DNA of 64,000 nt from Closterium sp. NIES-65 (taxonomy: Eukaryota > Streptophyta > Zygnematophyceae > Desmidiales > Closteriaceae). Where the stretch lies: the NCBI GenBank assembly GCA_948144175.1, contig CANXME010002149.1:2460001-2524000 (forward strand). Direction: 5' to 3'. A model generated the notes under the pieces. It was not told the origin of the DNA. It ran no database searches and saw only the letters and a program-made list of their open reading frames with translations. Shown piece by piece: positions 1 to 12,100 of the stretch. Made by a program: the position numbers and the translations under genes. Positions within the stretch are counted from its first letter, which is position 1; the number at the start of each line of letters is the position of its first letter.

Positions 1-194
1 CCTCGTGCAGCTACTTCAACGACTATCAACTTTGTAGCAAGGACTCCAAACATTGCGGAATGGCGACGCGCGAACCTCCCAACCTACTCAACTAGTTACA
101 ACTGACCGTGGAACCGCCCCGCACACCATCTCTCTCGACACAAACAATTCAGCACCGACAACCTCCTGTCCAAGTGATGACGCCATCAATTCTG
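1..194 (+). pseudogene. E0 copia relic, 5' gag part (split by E1)
   Basis: This is the left flank of E1. It ends in TTCTG, which is repeated right after E1 at 16143-16147, so it was once continuous with 16148 onward, where gag-like remnants are seen. No open frame of note survives here. I infer it is the 5' part of the old E0 element, either leader or gag amino end. The 5' LTR of E0 is not in the window. Confidence 0.45.
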
Positions 195-318
195 TGTTAG
201 AGAATGAATGATTGAATTGAGAGAGAAGTAAGTACAAGTACCTAAACCTAGAATTGTGTACCCCCTAAAGGCTAACCCACTGTAGCCTAAACAACTGCAA
301 CATATATAATGTTTGACA
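195..318 (-). repeat. E1 3' LTR
   Basis: This 124-bp LTR runs TGTTAG to TTGACA on the plus strand. Next to it inside the element, the minus strand has the polypurine tract CTATGGGGGTG. It is very short for an LTR of a coding element. It matches 16019-16142 except at two positions. Confidence 0.93.
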
Positions 319-551
319 CACCCCCATAGGCGAAGTGGGGGAGAGCAAGGGGTCACAAGACCAGTCAAAGCAAACCAAGGCAAAACAAGCTTAGGGTGGA
401 TCTCAAGGATACCACACGAATTCCGAGCACAAGTAAGCGGTCACAAGACCAGTTCACATGCAGTTTGATAATATATCAAGAGATACAGTGATCACAACCT
501 AACAAGTGTAAGCATGCAGGTATATATATAGAGATCACAGTACAAGCAAAG
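319..551 (-). other. E1 3' untranslated region and polypurine tract
   Basis: This stretch lies between the RNase H stop and the 3' LTR. It holds the polypurine tract (complement of CACCCCCATAG at 319-329) inside a CCCCCA/TGGGGG inverted repeat at 321-341. It also has a short TA-rich run near 515-530. The same arrangement recurs in E3, E4, E5 and E8. Confidence 0.75.
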
Positions 552-3500
552 TCAAGAAGTGAGCAAGTGAGGGAAAGTAGGCACAAGGCCTAGAACAGTA
601 CAGAAACTCTGATGGTCACCAGGCTGAAGCGCCTTGGTGAACACATCAGCAGTGTTGGCCCGAGTGGCCACGTAACGCAGACGAAGCTGACCACGCTGCT
701 GCAGCTCTCGAGCAAGGAAGTACCGCAGAGCGATATGCTTTGTTCTGTGCTCCAGTCTGTGCTCCTCACACAAGGCAATGGTAGCCTTGTTGTCGACCTA
801 CAGCACTGGAGGAGAACTAGGCCGCTCTCCCAGGTCGGTCAGCAGGTAGGTGAGCCAGCGTAACTCCTGTGCAACCATGGCTGTGGCGTAGATCTCAGCC
901 TCACAACTGGAGCTGAGAACAGAAGAAGAACGAGTAGAACGCCAAGAAACTGAACCAGAGCCAAGGCTGAAGGTGTAACCCTGTGACGACCGCTGAGTAG
1001 CCTGGTCGTCAGCCCAAGAAGCGTCTGAGTGCCCAGTGAGTACAACTCGGTCTCGTCCTCCAAGCACTAGCCCCATGCCCGACGTACTTCACAGGTAGCG
1101 CAACACCCTCTTAGCAGCATCCATGTGCTCCTTCCGGTGACGGCCAGGAGCTACATACCGTGCAAGGATGCTAAGAGAGTATGCAAGGTCAGGTCGAGTG
1201 CAGGTCATCAGGTACATGAGGCAGCCCACAAGCTCTGGATACGGGCCACTCGGCTCTACTGACTCATCCGAAGGCAGAGCTGAGAGCGAGTGACCTGTAG
1301 GCAGAGGACTGGACTGAGGCGAGGAGTACGTGAAGCCGAAGCGCTGAAGGACCTGCTGCACCATGTGTGACTGAGTCAAGGTGATGGTGCGCCGTGCTCT
1401 GTCCCGGGTGATCCGCAAGCCAAGATAGCTTGTCAGTTCACCCAGGTCTGTGCACGTGTGTCTCTTCTGCAGCTCCGACTTCACGTGGGCGAGTGCCGCA
1501 GTATCAGCAGTGGCAAAGACCAAGTTGTCGACGTACACGAGGATGTAGAACGGCGGCAGCGAAGTGTCGGTGCGTAGAAACAGCGACGGGTCAGCAGTAG
1601 AGGGAGCGAACCCAAGAGCCGCAAGTGTAGTCCTCAGTGTGTCATGCCACTCACACGGTGCCTGTCGGAGACCGTAGACTGGCCGCCGGAGGCTCCACTA
1701 GGTACCAGGAGGGAACGACCCAGTGAAGCCAGGTGGGCGGCGCAGCCAGATCTCCTCGTGCAGGCTGCCCTGTAGGAAAGCAGTGCTGAAGTCAAGAGAG
1801 TGGAGCTCGTAGTCACACTGAGCGGCGACGTGCAGCAGAACCCGAAGAGTGGTCATCTTCGGGGTCGGGGAGAAGGTATGGAAGAAGTCCACTCCCTCTC
1901 GCTGAGTGAAGCCTCGTGCAACGTAACGCGCCTTGAAGACAGGCGGAGAACCCGGCGGCCGCTTCACCCTGAAAATCCACATACCATTGACGATGTTCGC
2001 CCTAGGTGGGGGAACCTCGTCAATGTAGGTACCTGTGGACTTCCAGGAAGCCATCTCTGCGTCCATGGCTGACTGCCAGTGAGAGGAGTAGGGACTCTCG
2101 ATCGCCTCAGCGTACGATCGAGGAGTCGGGATGTCTGGTGCATCCGGATCTCCCTCAGGGGCAACTAGCATGGACACGAGATGAGGTAAAGCAGCGGCGA
2201 AGCACTCAAACTCCTTCTGCCTGTCCTCAAGAACGTCCGTGCCAAGAGCACACTCACCCCCGACGGACGGAGGACAGACAGACTCAGACTCAGCAACTAG
2301 GCTAGCGGCGTAGTCTAGACGACAGGTGGCAGCAAAGTCGACAAGCTCAGCAACTAAGGCAGACGCAGCAGCGGACTCAAAGGAAGGGTCATTGACAACA
2401 GTAGCGAGGAGACGTGTGACAGTAGGACTGGTAGCGCGAAGGGAGTCTGACTCCGGGTCAGCAAGAGCAGGAAGAGAGGACGCAGGAGGAGACGGGAGAG
2501 GGACACGCTGGGGAGTAGTGGAAGGACGCAGAGTCATATAGTGTGTGCCGGGGACATCAGGAGGGCGCTCACGCGGAACACGGCTAGCAGTGCGAGCAGC
2601 ACGAACAGGTGACGTAGGACGAGACACAGGCGACACAGGACGAGACTCTGGCTCACGACGCTCTGTAAGACCGCCTGTAGGACTTGTGCAGGGAGAAAGA
2701 CCAGGAAGGGGCGAGGCAGGCGGCAGCTGTGACTGCGACTGGACAGACGGAGGACACTCTAAGGAGGGAGGAGGACGACGAGGAGGAGGCTGACCAAGAA
2801 CCTGCTGAAGGAGCGGAATGAAGTACGGCCGCGGCCGTGCAGTGTCTCTAGAGCCAGAAGAGACACCAGCGCCAGGGTCCACAGCAGCACCAGCAGCAGC
2901 ACCAACACCCGGGTCCGCAGCACCAGCAGCAGCTCCAACGCCCGGGTCCTCAGCACCAGTAGCAGCTCCAACTCCAGGGTTAGCAGGACCAGCAGCAGCT
3001 CCAACGCCCGGGTCCGCAGCACCAGCAGCAGCTCCAACGCCCGGGTCGTCAGCACCAGTAGCAGCTCCAACTCCAGGGTCAGCAGCACCAGCAGCAGCGC
3101 CAACGCCCGGGTCCGCAGCACCAGTAGCAGCTCCAATGCCCGGGTCCGCAGCATCAGTAGCAGCTCCAATGCCCGGGTCCTCAGCACCAGTAGTAGCTCC
3201 AACTCCAAGGTCAGCAGGACCAGCAGCAGCTCCAACGCCCGGGTCCGCAGCACAAGGAGCGCCACTTCTGAGACTGCAGCGCCGTGCGTACCACTCTCGG
3301 AGCCGTTGGGGAGAGGGCAGCTCCCGCCTAGGAGGGGAAGCACTAGCCCCAGCTCCTGCAGCACTCCTAGCTCCAGAAGCACCTCTCATGAGGCTGCAGT
3401 ACTGTAAGTACCACTCACGTAGCTGCTGTGAGGAGAGAGCTCCTCCAGGTGTAGCACTCCCAGGCTCAGCACCTCCACACTCAGCACCCCCAGACTCAGC

Positions 3501-5318
3501 ACCCGCAGGCTCCGCACCCCCAGGCTCAGCACCCCCAGACTCCGCAACCCCAGGCTCCGCACACTCAGGCTCAGCACCCCTAGCAGGACGAGAGTCGACA
3601 GCTACCTCGACAGGCTCAACCGGGTCTACGTGGGACACACCTGAGGGAGCGGCACCCTGAGGGGGGAGGGGGTCTACCACAGCAGCACCTGGCGCTAGGA
3701 AGAGAGGCGGGGGGGGGAGCGGGGCAGTGCGGTAGGGGAAGAGGCGGTAGTAGGGCACAGACTCGTCAAAAGTGACGTCATGAGAGGGCAGGACACGGCG
3801 CGAGGTGGCGTGGTAAAACTGCTAACAAGACGCGTCCGGGACAAAGCCAAGGAAGACACAAGGAACAGCGCGGGAGGAGAGCTTGTCCGCGGACGTATCG
3901 CGAACAAAAGCTCGAGATCCCCAGACCCGTAAACGCGACGCATCGCCAACCTCTCCCGTCCAACGCCGTGTCGGGGAAGTCTCCGGCAAGGAGACACGGG
4001 GCCAGAGGTTGAGCTGATGCGCAGCGTATCGGACCGCAAACGGCCACAGAAGTAGGGGGCAGCCGCATGGATCAAGGAGGTACGAGCGACCTCCATGACC
4101 AAGCCAATGCGGCGCTCAGCAACCCCATTTGGCTGTGGAGAGGCCGGAAGCGTGAACGACTGGCGGATGCCGTGCTCCGCACAGTAGGCTGCCAAGAGGT
4201 CGGAGGAGAACTCACCACCTCTGTCAGAGTGCAAGCGCAGGACAGGAAAGTCCGAGTGGAAACGCTCGCTGAGCTGGAGACGAGAAGCGCGGATCCAAGG
4301 GATCAAAACATCAGGGACCTCACCCTTGGTGCGCAAGGGGAAGACCGTGGTGTAGCGCGAGTAGTCGTCAACAACTATCAGGAAGTACCTCTCCTGACCC
4401 TGACCACGGACGCGGGCTGGGCCCCACACGTCCATGTGGAGTGTCTGCAAGGGAGCAGTCGTCGGGGGGAACGAGGAGGAGTGAGGAGCGGCGCGCTGCC
4501 GCCCCTCGACACAGGGAAGACAGGGAGGAGCAGGCGAGGGTGGGAGGGGAGGGAGAACCCTGGGAAGACCAGAGACAAGGTACCGTTTGTGCATGGCCTG
4601 AATGCGATGCACAGACGGGTGACCAAGTCGGTGGTGCCAGAGGACGGTCTCTTGCGCCAGAGAGCGACACGAGCAGGGGGCCGACAGCTGACCTGACGCA
4701 GACGCAGACGCAGCTACCTGAGGGGACTCAGTGGTCAGTGTGTACAGGTCCGACCCCGGCTGCCGTGTGAAGGTAGCCAGGTGACGGCCCGTCCGAGCAC
4801 ACGTGTAGTGTGTCACGCGCTCGTAGGCAGGGGTGAACTGGTGGACACCCCCGTCCTGGAGCGCACTACCCGCCACCAAGTTCGTAGAGAACGAGGGGAG
4901 GTAGAGACCTGACAGTGTGCCCGACGGGACCGCAGGACAGGGGAGGACAGTGGAGGAGGTCGCAAGGACCGGACCCCCAGAGGGGTCAGCAAGGGAGACT
5001 GCAACTGGCCGAGCAAGCTGCTCAAGGGCCGTGCGGTCACGAAAGAAACAGCGGGAAGCACCTGAGTCCAGTGTGAAGGTGTGCAGTGCCTCAGTCGGCT
5101 CAGTACCAGGGGGCGCAGACTCACTAGCAGCTAGAGCGGTAGCCTCACCAGCATCTGGGGTAGCAGACACTCTAGCACCTAGAGCGGCAACCTCACTCGT
5201 CCGAATGCCCGGATCGGGCGGAACACGCAGATACTGAGCACCCTCTCCACTAACAGACATCACATACATGGCGGTGAGAACAGCATCAAAGTCTAGTGCA
5301 AAGATATCAATGTTTTTC
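552..5318 (-). pseudogene. pol: E1 pol (protease, integrase, RT, RNase H), broken
   Basis: Read right to left. Retropepsin is marked by LDSGAS near 5030. The pre-integrase zinc site HHRLGHPS is near 4630 and CLPCVEG near 4520. The integrase core has DVWGP near 4426, SDRGGEF near 4220 and NGVAERR near 4120. A single-base deletion near 4052 shifts the frame within integrase. A low-complexity Ala/Gly/Pro linker (about 2850-3650) precedes RT, whose catalytic motif is YVDN instead of YVDD (near 1520). RNase H ends at 552 with TGA. In-frame stops occur near 3821 (Trp to TAG), 1697 (Gln to TAG), 1086 and 796 (Tyr to TAG in VDNK). The C-terminal tail ADVFTKAL is typical of copia RNase H. A functional copy would be one Gag-Pol polyprotein; this one cannot be. 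Confidence 0.9.
2850..3600 (-). repeat. Tandem repeats coding the integrase-RT linker of E1
   Basis: Two minisatellites lie in frame. The block at about 2880-3260 repeats a roughly 45-60 base unit coding GVGAA, GAADP and similar peptides. The block at about 3470-3590 repeats 15-base units coding GGAEP or GGAES. Between them the motif LREWY and a Cys-Ser-Leu stretch occur twice (near 3285-3305 and 3405-3430). The product would be a flexible, disordered linker. Confidence 0.8.
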
Positions 5319-6269
5319 TGTGGAGATTAACTCTACAACGGTAGTGAGCTAGACTACAGGGGTTGGCACGAACTACTAGAGGTGATCTTAGCTTTGCTTA
5401 GTTCCTTAGTGTTTGCACATTCACGGAAGAATTTGGCAAGAGTTTTCACTAGCAAAGTTGGAATTCCAGAATAATCAAGAAGCAATGACAACAATGACTA
5501 CATCAGGCACCTAGCAACCCTGCAGCTAGCCTGGTCGACTGCCAGCGCAGCTCGGTCGACCGCCTGCCAGCATTGCGTAGAGGAGCCGCGCCAGCACTGC
5601 AGAAGGGCGGCGTGCCAACAAAGCAGGTCGACGGCGTGCCCCGTAGAACACAGCAGTGCGCGCGCTCGCAGGTGTGCGCAGACGATTGGTCCAACTTGCC
5701 TCGTTGGGTCGTTGGCTGTTTTCTGCGCCTGACGAGCCACATCGACTTCGGGATACCAGCCCGAAGTCGCCTGCGCCATCGCGATCTCGACGGCATTCGC
5801 GTGCCTCCGCAGAACTCGTCGAGCAGGTTACCCGGTCGACCTGGTCGACCCCTGGTGCTCTGGTCGACTCCTAGGTGCCTCCCGTCGACCACTGGGTCTC
5901 TCTGGTCGACCACACCTCCCGTCAAGCTACCCCTTGGTCGACGGACCCCCTTCCGTCAACCGGAACTGTTCCGTCGTCCTCCCGGTCGAGCTGCAGTTCG
6001 ACGGGACGCTCCGTTGACCTCCCCATCGAACTGTAGGTCGACGGATTGCTTCGTCGACCTCCCGGACGGTTCACCCGTCGCCCAGGCCAGTCAGGTGCAG
6101 CTGTCGAGCATCCTGGTCGACAGCAACACCACAGTGGTCTGCTGCAGCTCGACGTAATCTGTCGAGCAGCTATCCCACTGTGAGCAGTCGGCTGCTACTC
6201 CCGTACATCCGACCAAGTTGTCGGCGTTGCCCAAGCGAGGGCGAGGCCAACACTCCATTCCCGTTAACA
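5319..6269 (-). repeat. E2 3' LTR, rich in GTCGAC palindromes
   Basis: Near-identical to 13002-13955, with roughly a dozen substitutions and a small indel around 5705-5720. It contains about twelve GTCGAC hexamers between 5533 and 6120, far above chance. Open frames across it (for example at 5573-6157) occur in both LTRs and are not supported as genes. Confidence 0.92.
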
Positions 6270-6397
6270 CTCCCCTGCCGCGCTCACGCTTGGGCCTCCA
6301 GCCCTCACGGCAGTATTCCACGGAGAGACCCGTCCTCGGCGTGCACCCCGCACACAGCACGCCGTCACCGCACCAGCCGTGCAGAAGGGCACGGCAC
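6270..6397 (-). other. E2 3' untranslated region
   Basis: About 128 bases lie between the gag-pol stop and the 3' LTR. On the minus strand the sequence next to the LTR is purine-rich (GCGGCAGGGGAG) and is the likely polypurine tract. Confidence 0.6.
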
Positions 6398-7856
6398 CTA
6401 CTGCTGCACCTCGTCGTCGCCGTCGCCGACGTCGACCAGACGAACTTGTCCGATGGCGACAGAGCACCGGTTGAAAGCCGGAAAATGCAGCGCCTTCGTC
6501 AGGAAATCCGCCGGCTGCTCGGTGGTCGGGATGTAGTTCAGCACAAATTTCCCGCGCCTCACCATGTGCTGCAGCCACGCGTAGCGTCGCTCCATGTGCT
6601 TGAGGTTGCCCGTCAGCCCCAAGCCCTCAGCGACAGTGATTGCCGACTTGTTGTCGACGCGGAGGATGGTCGGCTTCCCAGCATCGAGCAGTTTGAATTC
6701 CGCAAGGAGGAAGCGAAGTCGACGCCCCTCCTTGCCGGCATCTGTGGCCGCCACGTACTCCGATTCGGTTGATGATAATGTCGCGCACTTGATGCGCGAA
6801 CTCGACCAGGAGATGGCGGCCCCTCCGTAGACGAACACATAGCCTCCCGTGCTCGTCCGGTTCTGCTTGTCGCCCGCGTCGTCGGCATCGACGTAGCCAA
6901 TCAGCTCCAACGATTCTGGTCCACCGCCGAACTCCAGGGCGGTGTCGCGGGTGTCGGCGAGGAAGGCGAGGCAACGGTCGACCTCACGCCAATGCTGGTC
7001 GCTCCTCACCGTGAGGCCGCTCCCCAGCTTGCTGCAGGCGAACGCAATGTCCGGCCTCGTCGTCGTCGCCGCGAACTGTAGCGAGCCGACCTTCTGCCGG
7101 TACTCCTCCTCTTCGCGCTCCTGAGCCTCCTCGCCGTCGAACGTCAGCTGAGCGTAGGCGTCGACCGAGACCGGCGTCTTCGGGACTCGACCGCCCTGCT
7201 CCTCGTCGACGAAGCGCCTGCGCAGCTTGTCGGCGTAGCCCTGCTGGTGCAGCCACAACTTCCTGGCCGGCCTGTCGCGCACGATCTCCAGCCCAAGATA
7301 CTTCTCCACCGGCGAGATCTCACGCAGCTCAAAGGCGGCCTCTAGCAGCTCCTTCAGCTCCTTCAGCATCGCGGTGCTGCTGCTAGCGGCGAGCAGGTCG
7401 TCGACGTAGACTAACACCCAGCAGGTCAGGCCGTCGTCGCTGGTCTTGAAGTAGAGCGCCTCGTCGACCTGGCTCTTCTTCCAGCCAGCGCCCAGCAGCA
7501 CACCATCAAGAGCCCTCTACCACAGCAGCGGCGACTGCTTCAGCCCGTAGAGGCTTTTCAGCAGCTTACACACCCGGCCGGTCCCGTCGTCGAAGTAGTC
7601 CGGCTGGTACATGTAGAGCACCCTCTCGAGCTTGCTCTGCAGAAAAGCGTTCTTCATGTCGAGCTGCATCACGTTGAGGTCGAGGACGGCGACGATGCTG
7701 AGGAAGATCCTCAGCGTGACGCAACTGCTCACCGGTGAGTACGTCTCGTCGTAGTCGGCGCCGTACACCTGCGTGAAGCCCTTTACGACCAGCCTCGCCT
7801 TCTCGCGCTCGACGGTGTCGTCGATGTGGTACTTGGTCGTCAGCACCCATCGGCTC

Positions 7857-8125
7857 TGTCGAGAGTAATAAGAATGGGTAAGTTGAGAGGTAGAAAGGTG
7901 GGGCCTAGGCTTAGTAGCCTAGGCCCGAGCTTTAGGTGTCGAGCGGTTTTGTGCCTAGGTAGGAGTTCGAGTGAGTTGAGAAAAAGTTGGGAGAATGAGG
8001 AGCTTCACTATAGTTTTGAAGTACATATAGCAAAGGAAACACATAAGGTGCACCACCAATACAAAGTTTAAATAACTACACTACTGCTAGAACTACATGC
8101 AGTTATAATAAATATAATTTTGACA
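7857..8125 (-). repeat. T-A 3' LTR
   Basis: 269 bp, identical to 8900-9168 except A/T near 8064. It contains the palindrome-like CCTAGGCTTAGTAGCCTAGG. Confidence 0.92.
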
Positions 8126-8599
8126 TCCCCCCGTAACTGCATGCAGGAATAGCTAAGTGCAGAGCACAACCTGCAGAGGTACACCAACGAACAATAAAAC
8201 AAGCAACAGCAGGTACACCCCCTCCATCTCCTCACCCTCCCCCTTCCCCTCCCCCACACTGCTGCAGAAGCAGCAGAGAAAGGGGGAAGAGAGGAGAGGT
8301 GGAGGGACGGCTGCTTGTTGCCTCACACCCGCCACCCCGATACCACTCCCCCTGCTCCCCCACATCCTCACACCCTCCTCCCCCAGCGGCAGCTGCAGCG
8401 GTGGGACTGAAAGAAGGAGGAGGGGAAGGGAGAGAGGTGACGCCACACTCCAACACCCTCCACCCCCATACCCTCCTCCCCACGGCTGCAGGGAGGCAAA
8501 GGAAGAAGGGGGGTGGGAAGGAAGAAAGCCGCAGAGCGGCGAAGAGGTGTCGGTGCAGATGGGTTAGGGGCGGCTTCAGGGAGTGCAGGGGCGGAAAGA

Positions 8600-8790
8600 A
8601 GGCCCGTCGCGGGCCAGTGCCACGGGGCGCACGACGGGTAGAATAAAAGGGCCCGATCGTGTGCCTCGGGGCACACGACGAGCAGGGCACCATCGTGTGC
8701 CACGGGGCGCACGATGGGCAGTTGAAGGGCACCGTCACGTGCCACGGGGCGCGCGACGGGCAGGGAAGGAGTCACACGCCCGTGGGCGGG
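8600..8790 (-). repeat. T-A hairpin repeat array
   Basis: Units of about 40 bases recur. Each has two self-complementary arms around a short CGG or CCG loop. The clearest is 8657-8678: TCGTGTGCC, loop TCGG, GGCACACGA, a perfect 9-bp stem. Others lie at 8691-8716 and about 8733-8759, with one or two imperfect pairs. Related hairpins follow the primer site in T-B and T-C. Confidence 0.7.
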
Positions 8791-8863
8791 ACAAGGTAAA
8801 AATAAAATCGTCACGCGCCCTAGGCGCGCGACCGGAAAATATTAGCAGCGGAAGTGTAAAGCG

Positions 8864-8899
8864 GGCCCACAGGCCAGGACGAACTCAGCTCCGATAACA
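8864..8899 (-). promoter_or_regulatory. T-A primer binding site and post-primer hairpin
   Basis: On the minus strand, right after the LTR, TGTTATCGGAGC resembles the initiator tRNA-Met primer site TGGTATCAGAGC with two mismatches. Next comes GGCC TGTG GGCC (plus coordinates 8864-8875), part of a 16-base stretch CCTGGCCTGTGGGCCC that is identical in T-C. Confidence 0.65.
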
Positions 8900-9168
8900 T
8901 GTCGAGAGTAATAAGAATGGGTAAGTTGAGAGGTAGAAAGGTGGGGCCTAGGCTTAGTAGCCTAGGCCCGAGCTTTAGGTGTCGAGCGGTTTTGTGCCTA
9001 GGTAGGAGTTCGAGTGAGTTGAGAAAAAGTTGGGAGAATGAGGAGCTTCACTATAGTTTTGAAGTACATATAGCAAAGGAAACACATAAGGTGCACCACC
9101 AATACATAGTTTAAATAACTACACTACTGCTAGAACTACATGCAGTTATAATAAATATAATTTTGACA
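8900..9168 (-). repeat. T-A 5' LTR
   Basis: 269 bp, the partner of 7857-8125. The minus-strand primer site abuts it at 8899. Confidence 0.92.
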
Positions 9169-12100
9169 TGCTCTTCATAATGTTCACCCCGCATGGGCGT
9201 TCGACCAGCTCCCAAGTCCCCATAGCGATGAGGCTACGGATTTCTTCTTCCATGGCGGCCTTCACCGCCTCGCCCTTCCAGCTTGACAACGCCTCCTTCA
9301 CCGTCATCGTGGCAATGTCCCAGCGGTGTTCGGGGTCAGCATGCACGTCGGGGTCGAGCTCCGACAGGTCTTCATCCTCCTCGGCATCGTCGTACAGCAA
9401 GTCGTCGTCGACCTCGTCGTACACCGTGGTGAAGGTAGCTGGCGGTAGGCAGGCGTGGAAGCTCAACCGCTCCGGCGGCCGTCGAGCTCGACCTGAGCGT
9501 CGCAGCTCAGGCTTCGTGATCGGCACTTCCATCACGTCGCTGTCGGTGAACTCCTCACCCGCCGACTACTCCCCTTTCTCGTCGACGAGAACGTTATCGA
9601 CCAGCTGCTTCGACCCTTCGACCGGCTGTTCGTCTGCTGCTGCCTTCGACAACTCTCCTGTCGGCCGATCCGACTGCTGCTCCCCTGTCGAGTGTACCCC
9701 TGTCGTTGCCTCCTGTTCGACCGGCTCCCCTGTCTGGTGCTCCCTTGTCGTCGACGGCTTCCCATCCTGGTCGACGAGCTTGGCGCCTTGTCGACCGCCG
9801 GCGATGCCATGGGCCGGCGCCACAGGCGACGCCTCAAGGCTCCCCTCATCGACGGTGGGCGACACAGGTGCCGACCCAGGCCGATCTGCGACGGGGAACG
9901 GAGGAGCAAAGACAGGGGAAGGAGAAAGAGCCTCCACAACAGCCTCATCACCGGGTCCGTCGACTTTGGCGAGCAACGGAACTGGCGCTGTAGATGTATC
10001 CATTGGCGGGTGCGCCTGCGTCCGCTGCGACGCCGGCCCATACTTCGCCGTCCACACCTCCAGCGACAGCGTCTCGTAGAAGATCACCTCGACCGACGTG
10101 ACCACCTTGTTGTCGGTCAGGTCGAGCACTTCCCAGCCCTTGCTTGCTGGCGACACACCCAGGTGAAGTCCCCAGCGAGCCTTCGGCGCCAGCTTCCCAC
10201 CACGCTGCTGCTCGGGAATCATGAACTGCACCATGCAGCCCCACACCCGCGCCAGCGTAAGGTCGGGCTTCTGCCCGGTTAGCAGCTGGTACGGAGTCGT
10301 CCCCGGCGGCGTCGTCGACCGCTCCAAGCAGTTGCGCACCCAGACAGCTTGTCGTAGAGCAAGGTGCCACCAATGGTGCTGCACGCCCATGTGCAGCAAC
10401 ATCGTCCGCACGGACTCGACGGCCGTGCGCATCTCCCGCTCAGCCATGCCATTTTGCTGCGGAGTGTAGGGGCACGTCAGGTCGTGGACGATGCCCTTCC
10501 CGTCGACGAAGTCGGTGAACGCCTTCCCGAGGAACTCCCCTCCTCGATCGGAGCGAAGCGACAGCACCGACTTCTTCGTCTGCCGTTCCACCAGCACTAG
10601 CCATCGCTGGAACTCCCGCAGCACATCGCTCTTCTTGGCGACCGGCATTGACCATACAAATCGAGTATGGCGATCCTTTAACAGCAGGAAGTACAAGCTG
10701 CCATCCTTGGCAGCCACTCGAAATGGCCCGCACAAGTCAATGTGCACGACAGCCAGCGCCTCCGTTGCATCCGAGCCCGTGGCAGGGAAGATGTGCCGCG
10801 CCAGCTTTCCTCCGACGCACGAGACACATGGCGGGTCTGCTCCGGTTGACAGCGTGATGTCGAGCCCAGCAGCAACATCATGCTTCGCCGAGCTCTTGAT
10901 CGTGTCGACGCTGACGTGGGCAAGCCGCGCATGCATCCTATCGGGGGTCGTCTTCGTCGCCGAGACGATCGTCCGCAGAGCCACCACCTCGGTCGACTGC
11001 GACTGCGTCGAGCAGGGGCGAAGGTCGGTGCAGAGGACTCGTCCGGTGTAGCGCGCTCGACCGAGCACCTCTCCAGTCGCGGCGACGATCAACATCTCAT
11101 CGCCATCGCCCCACAGTAGCACGCCGCTCTCCTTCAGCTGGCCAGCAGACAACAGGTTTGCCTGTACGCCCGGAACGTAGAGTACGTCGGGGATGAGAAC
11201 CCGCCTCCCGGCCTCCCCTTGCAGAGCGACGGTTCCGCGACCCTCGACAGGCTGCAATGCCCCGTTGAACCCACGCACGTGCTTCACCCCATCGCTCGGA
11301 CCCATGTCGACGAAGACCGATTTCGTCCCCATCAGGTGGTGGGAGCACCCGCTTTCGAGCAGCACCGCCATCGGGTTGGCCTGCACAGCTGCTGCCACCG
11401 CCTGGAAGTCCTCGCCAGCCTCCGGTGCTAGCGAGACCGTCGGCTCCACCACGCCGACCATCGAGCACGACGCCTCCCCGTCGCCTCGGCTCTTGCCGCT
11501 GGAGCTGTCGACGTCCTTCGTCGAGGACGTTTTCTTCGACGCTTGCTTCTCCTTGCGCGGCTTCTCAACTCGACGGGGGCGATGACTGGCCGATCGACCG
11601 TGGCCTTCCTTGTTGTCGTCCTCGTCGCTCTCATCGCGGTCGGGGCACTCGAAGGAGAGATGGTCGGGGTCGCCGCAGACCCAGCACTCCCGCCGTCGAC
11701 CACCACCTCGTCGACCCTTGTCCCGCGTCGACCTCTTCTCATCGACGTCCTTCGTCGACCGCCCACCTCCGCTACCACTTCCGCCTGGCTTCCCGCGCTG
11801 CTCCTGCTGATAATTCGGCTTCGTCGGTGCAGCGTAACTCGCCTGCGGAAGGAACTCCGTGGGCTGCTCTGCCTCCTGCATCGCCTCATCCTGGAGAATG
11901 TAGCTGGTGATGGAGTCTTCGTCGAGGGACTCACGCGTGCCAGGCACCATCATCATCCTCTTCATGAGATTGTAGCTGCGCGGCAAGCCCTTGACGATGT
12001 GGGTGATGTAGGACGCCGTCGAGTATTCGGCGCCCGCCGTTCGCATCTCAGCCAGGATCCGTCGAGCACGGTTGCAGTAATCCGTCGCCGACTCCTGCTC

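Larger units (their letters stand above)
7857..9168 (-). mobile_element. T-A: non-autonomous TRIM-like LTR element
   Basis: Two 269-bp LTRs (7857-8125 and 8900-9168) differ at one position, TGTCGAG to TTGACA. Flanks are GGCTC and TGCTC, a 5-bp duplication with one mismatch. Minus-strand orientation is set by a TGTTATCGGAGC primer site next to the right LTR and an ACGGGGGGA polypurine tract next to the left LTR. The 774-bp interior has no supported gene. It holds hairpin repeats (about 8600-8790) and CT/GA-rich sequence. It interrupts the RT of E2. The very low LTR divergence makes it one of the youngest insertions here. Confidence 0.92.

Noticed and set aside
5573-6157. 194-codon frame inside the E2 LTR, nearly repeated at 13256-13843
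   Set aside because: It occurs in both LTRs because they are copies. It crosses GTCGAC repeats and has no domain.
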